Positions 6,139 through 7,370 of a DNA stretch of 7,370 nucleotides are shown piece after piece (within the stretch, counting starts at the first letter, position 1; every line of letters starts with the position of its first letter). The stretch is from Anaerolineales bacterium. GTDB taxonomy: Bacteria; Chloroflexota; Anaerolineae; Anaerolineales; Villigracilaceae. Both the position numbers and the translations under genes were made by a program. Location: the NCBI GenBank assembly GCA_015489255.1, contig WGAD01000092.1:1-7370 (forward strand), given 5' to 3'. A model generated the notes under the pieces. The model saw only the letters and a program-made list of their open reading frames with translations. It was not told the origin of the DNA and ran no database searches.

Positions 6139-7113
6139 ATGACTACGCGAAAAACAAAACTTTTTTTCTGGCGGACATCCATCCTGGCGGCTGCCGTGTT
6201 GACACTGGCCGCTTGCAGCGGCACGCTCCCACCCCCACCAGCGGTGGGCGGTGAAACCCCGGTGCCCGTTCTGTCGGACGAAATCGCGGCAAAAACAGCC
6301 GTCCCCACAACCCCTGCCGAGCCGGCTTCGGCGTCGACCAACGAAGAACAGCCCGTCGTCGAAGTGCAAATTACCTTGACGGAATTCGGCATTCAGGCTT
6401 CGCAAAACACGTTTCAAACCGGCGTCCGGTATCGCTTTGTGATCACCAACCAGGGCATGATGCCGCACGAATGGATGATCATCCCCAACCTGGGCATTGC
6501 CGCAGTGGCGCCGCAGGGTATGGGCGACCAATCTGGTATGGGGGACCAGTCCGGCATGGGCAACCAGTCGGGCATGGGCGACCAGTCGGGCATGGGGGAC
6601 CAGTCCGGCATGGGCAACCAGTCGGGTATGGGGGACCAGTCGGGCATGGGCAACCAGTCGGGTATGGGGGACCAGTCCGGCATGGGCAATCAGTCCGGCA
6701 TGGGCAACCAGTCCGGCATGGGCAACCAGTCCGGTATGGGCGACCAGTCCGGCATGGGCAATCAGTCCGGCATGGGCAACCAGTCGGGCATGGGCAATCA
6801 GTCCGGCATGGGCAACCAGTCCGGCGTGGGCAACCAGTCCGGCATGGGCAACCAGTCCGGTATGGGCGACCAGTCCGGCATGGGCGACCAGTCCGGCATG
6901 GGTGACCAGTCGGGCATGGCGTCCAGCGCGGTGGACATGGAAGCCATCGATGCCCAGGCCCTGCTGGTGGTGGAAGACGATGAATTGCCGCCGGGCGCTA
7001 CCGTCGTTGTCGAATACACCTTCACTTCGCCCTCATCTGATCTGGAATTCGCCTGCTACCTCCCCGGCCACTATGAAGCCGGCATGTCTCTGCCCATCAC
7101 CGTCACCCCCTGA
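6139..7113 (+). CDS. Cupredoxin lipoprotein split by 22 Met-rich hexapeptide repeats
   Basis: A 324-residue exported protein. The signal peptide ends in the lipobox L23-A24-A25-C26, and a Pro/Ala/Thr/Glu-rich linker runs to about 70. The first cupredoxin half (about 74-118) contains VVEVQITLTEFGIQ, RYRFVITNQG and MMPHEWMI, with His110 as a likely copper ligand. Residues 127-258 are 22 perfect-length copies of G-M-G-(D/N)-Q-S. The second half (about 264-324) contains ELPPGATVVVEYTF and then CYLPGHYEAGM, giving the classic type 1 copper ligands Cys306, His311 and Met316. The expected role is copper binding or electron transfer on the outer face of the membrane. The repeat sits where some related proteins carry a short flexible loop. 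GAGGAG (6124-6129) supports the start. It follows the kinase by 154 bases and has its own terminator. Domain identity is strong; the purpose of the repeat is unknown. Confidence 0.92.
   Translation: MTTRKTKLFFWRTSILAAAVLTLAACSGTLPPPPAVGGETPVPVLSDEIAAKTAVPTTPAEPASASTNEEQPVVEVQITLTEFGIQASQNTFQTGVRYRFVITNQGMMPHEWMIIPNLGIAAVAPQGMGDQSGMGDQSGMGNQSGMGDQSGMGDQSGMGNQSGMGDQSGMGNQSGMGDQSGMGNQSGMGNQSGMGNQSGMGDQSGMGNQSGMGNQSGMGNQSGMGNQSGVGNQSGMGNQSGMGDQSGMGDQSGMGDQSGMASSAVDMEAIDAQALLVVEDDELPPGATVVVEYTFTSPSSDLEFACYLPGHYEAGMSLPITVTP
6517..6912 (+). repeat. In-frame 18-bp tandem repeat, 22 units, coding for GMG(D/N)QS
   Basis: Exactly 22 contiguous 18-base units run without an indel. The consensus is GGCATGGGCAACCAGTCC. 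The fourth codon is Asp in 10 units and Asn in 12. The only other amino-acid change is Val for Met in unit 18. Against this consensus I count 23 silent changes (for example GGT for GGC in six units, TCG for TCC in seven). A partial unit, GGC ATG, follows at 6913-6918. Units 12-13 and 19-20 are identical pairs, pointing to internal duplication. The array encodes residues 127-258 of the cupredoxin lipoprotein. Confidence 0.98.
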
Positions 7114-7125
7114 TTTTTCCATCAC

Positions 7126-7160
7126 GGCCAGGGCGAGTTTTCTTGCTCTGGCCTTCTTTT
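7126..7160 (+). terminator. Intrinsic terminator after the cupredoxin gene
   Basis: GGCCAGGGCGAG (7126-7137) pairs with CTTGCTCTGGCC (7142-7153) over 12 bp, including two G-T (G-U in RNA) pairs, around a TTTT loop. It is followed by TTCTTTT. The stem starts 12 bases past the stop codon. It separates the cupredoxin gene from the next gene, whose ribosome site begins at 7167. Confidence 0.85.
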
Positions 7161-7179
7161 CGTTTCGGAGGAGATGACC

Positions 7180-7370
7180 ATGACCCCTGACCCACGCTTC
7201 TCGCGCCGCGATTTTCTCAAACTGGGCGCCCTGGGCCTGGGAAGCCTCGCCTTCCGCCCCTGGCTGCGCCGCAGCGCAGCGGATTTCCCCTCAGCGGAAC
7301 GCCTGGGGCGCATCGTTGTCGGTAAAACCGACCTGAAAACCCGTCCCGATGCCGCCAGCAAAACCGTCGG
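7180..7370 (+). CDS. Tat-exported protein, N-terminal fragment (probable L,D-transpeptidase)
   Basis: Only the first 63 codons are in the window; the gene runs off the right edge. The N-terminus carries the twin-arginine motif S-R-R-D-F-L-K (residues 8-14) followed by the hydrophobic stretch LGALGLGSLAF, so the protein is exported folded through the Tat pathway. The sequence after the signal, LGRIVVGKTDLKTRPDAASKTV (about 42-63), resembles the start of a bacterial SH3-like domain. Chloroflexota L,D-transpeptidases, which crosslink peptidoglycan, often begin this way, with the catalytic YkuD domain further on. The ATG at 7180 is favoured over the in-frame ATG at 7174 because GGAGGAG (7167-7173) directly abuts the latter. 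The Tat signal is firm; the enzyme identity is a guess from N-terminal resemblance. Confidence 0.75.
   Translation, partial: MTPDPRFSRRDFLKLGALGLGSLAFRPWLRRSAADFPSAERLGRIVVGKTDLKTRPDAASKTV

Noticed and set aside
5352..6392. A 346-codon open frame on the - strand opposite the kinase end and cupredoxin start
   Set aside because: It is antisense to the conserved kinase core and crosses the intergenic gap; no motif supports it.
6517..6912. CRISPR array or pentapeptide-repeat protein
   Set aside because: The units are directly adjacent with no spacers, and the period is six residues rather than five, without the A(D/N)LXX pattern.
6414..7177. Several open frames through the repeat array in other frames on both strands (Pro-Met-Pro-Asp-Trp-Ser-like or His-Gly-Arg-Pro-Val-Arg-like repeats)
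   Set aside because: An 18-base unit without stops in a frame gives long phantom frames automatically. Only the chosen frame has a signal peptide, the cupredoxin halves and mostly silent variation.
7174..7179. Earlier in-frame ATG for the Tat-exported protein
   Set aside because: The GGAGGAG ribosome site directly abuts it, leaving no spacing; the ATG at 7180 is correctly placed.

Overview
This is a GC-rich bacterial window with dense genes, all on the + strand. The mix of genes suggests a Chloroflexota-like (Anaerolineae/Caldilineae) bacterium: a Tat-exported protein resembling the L,D-transpeptidases of that group, low-complexity lipoproteins, and a membrane protein with a zinc ribbon. That assignment is an impression from gene style, not a proof. 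The common theme is handling of metals and redox at the cell envelope.

Region 1 (1-2553) is a self-contained heavy-metal efflux unit. An AT-rich promoter/operator with 8-bp repeats precedes an ArsR/SmtB repressor (50-379). The repressor carries the three cysteines of the CmtR-type Cd/Pb sensor site. A P1B-type metal-exporting ATPase follows (401-2509) with all the catalytic motifs but unusual metal-site residues: APC instead of CPC in the transport helix, and a heavy-metal-associated domain with only one cysteine. A perfect 34-bp palindrome followed by four T closes the unit.

Region 2 (about 2552-5984) looks like a four-gene operon. It encodes a lipoprotein with a C-terminal mono-heme cytochrome c domain (2640-3356), a small two-helix membrane protein with a zinc ribbon (3384-3803), an OmpR-type response regulator (3807-4496) and its sensor histidine kinase (4500-5984). 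The kinase has a His/Asp/Cys/Trp/Met-rich stretch in its extracytoplasmic sensor region. Upstream of the first gene are two imperfect 15-bp direct repeats 22 bp apart, a good candidate site for the response regulator, so the operon may control itself.

Region 3 (6139-7160) holds the most unusual gene. It is a lipoprotein whose blue-copper (cupredoxin) domain is split by 22 uninterrupted copies of a six-residue repeat, Gly-Met-Gly-(Asp/Asn)-Gln-Ser. The repeat lies between the first copper ligand (His110) and the Cys306/His311/Met316 ligand loop. It places a methionine every six residues in 21 of 22 units and ends at a clear intrinsic terminator. A reasonable but unproven reading is a surface copper-binding or electron-transfer protein with a methionine-rich arm, working with the nearby cytochrome and two-component system.

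Region 4 (7180-end) is the start of a Tat-exported protein, probably a cell-wall L,D-transpeptidase, cut by the window edge.
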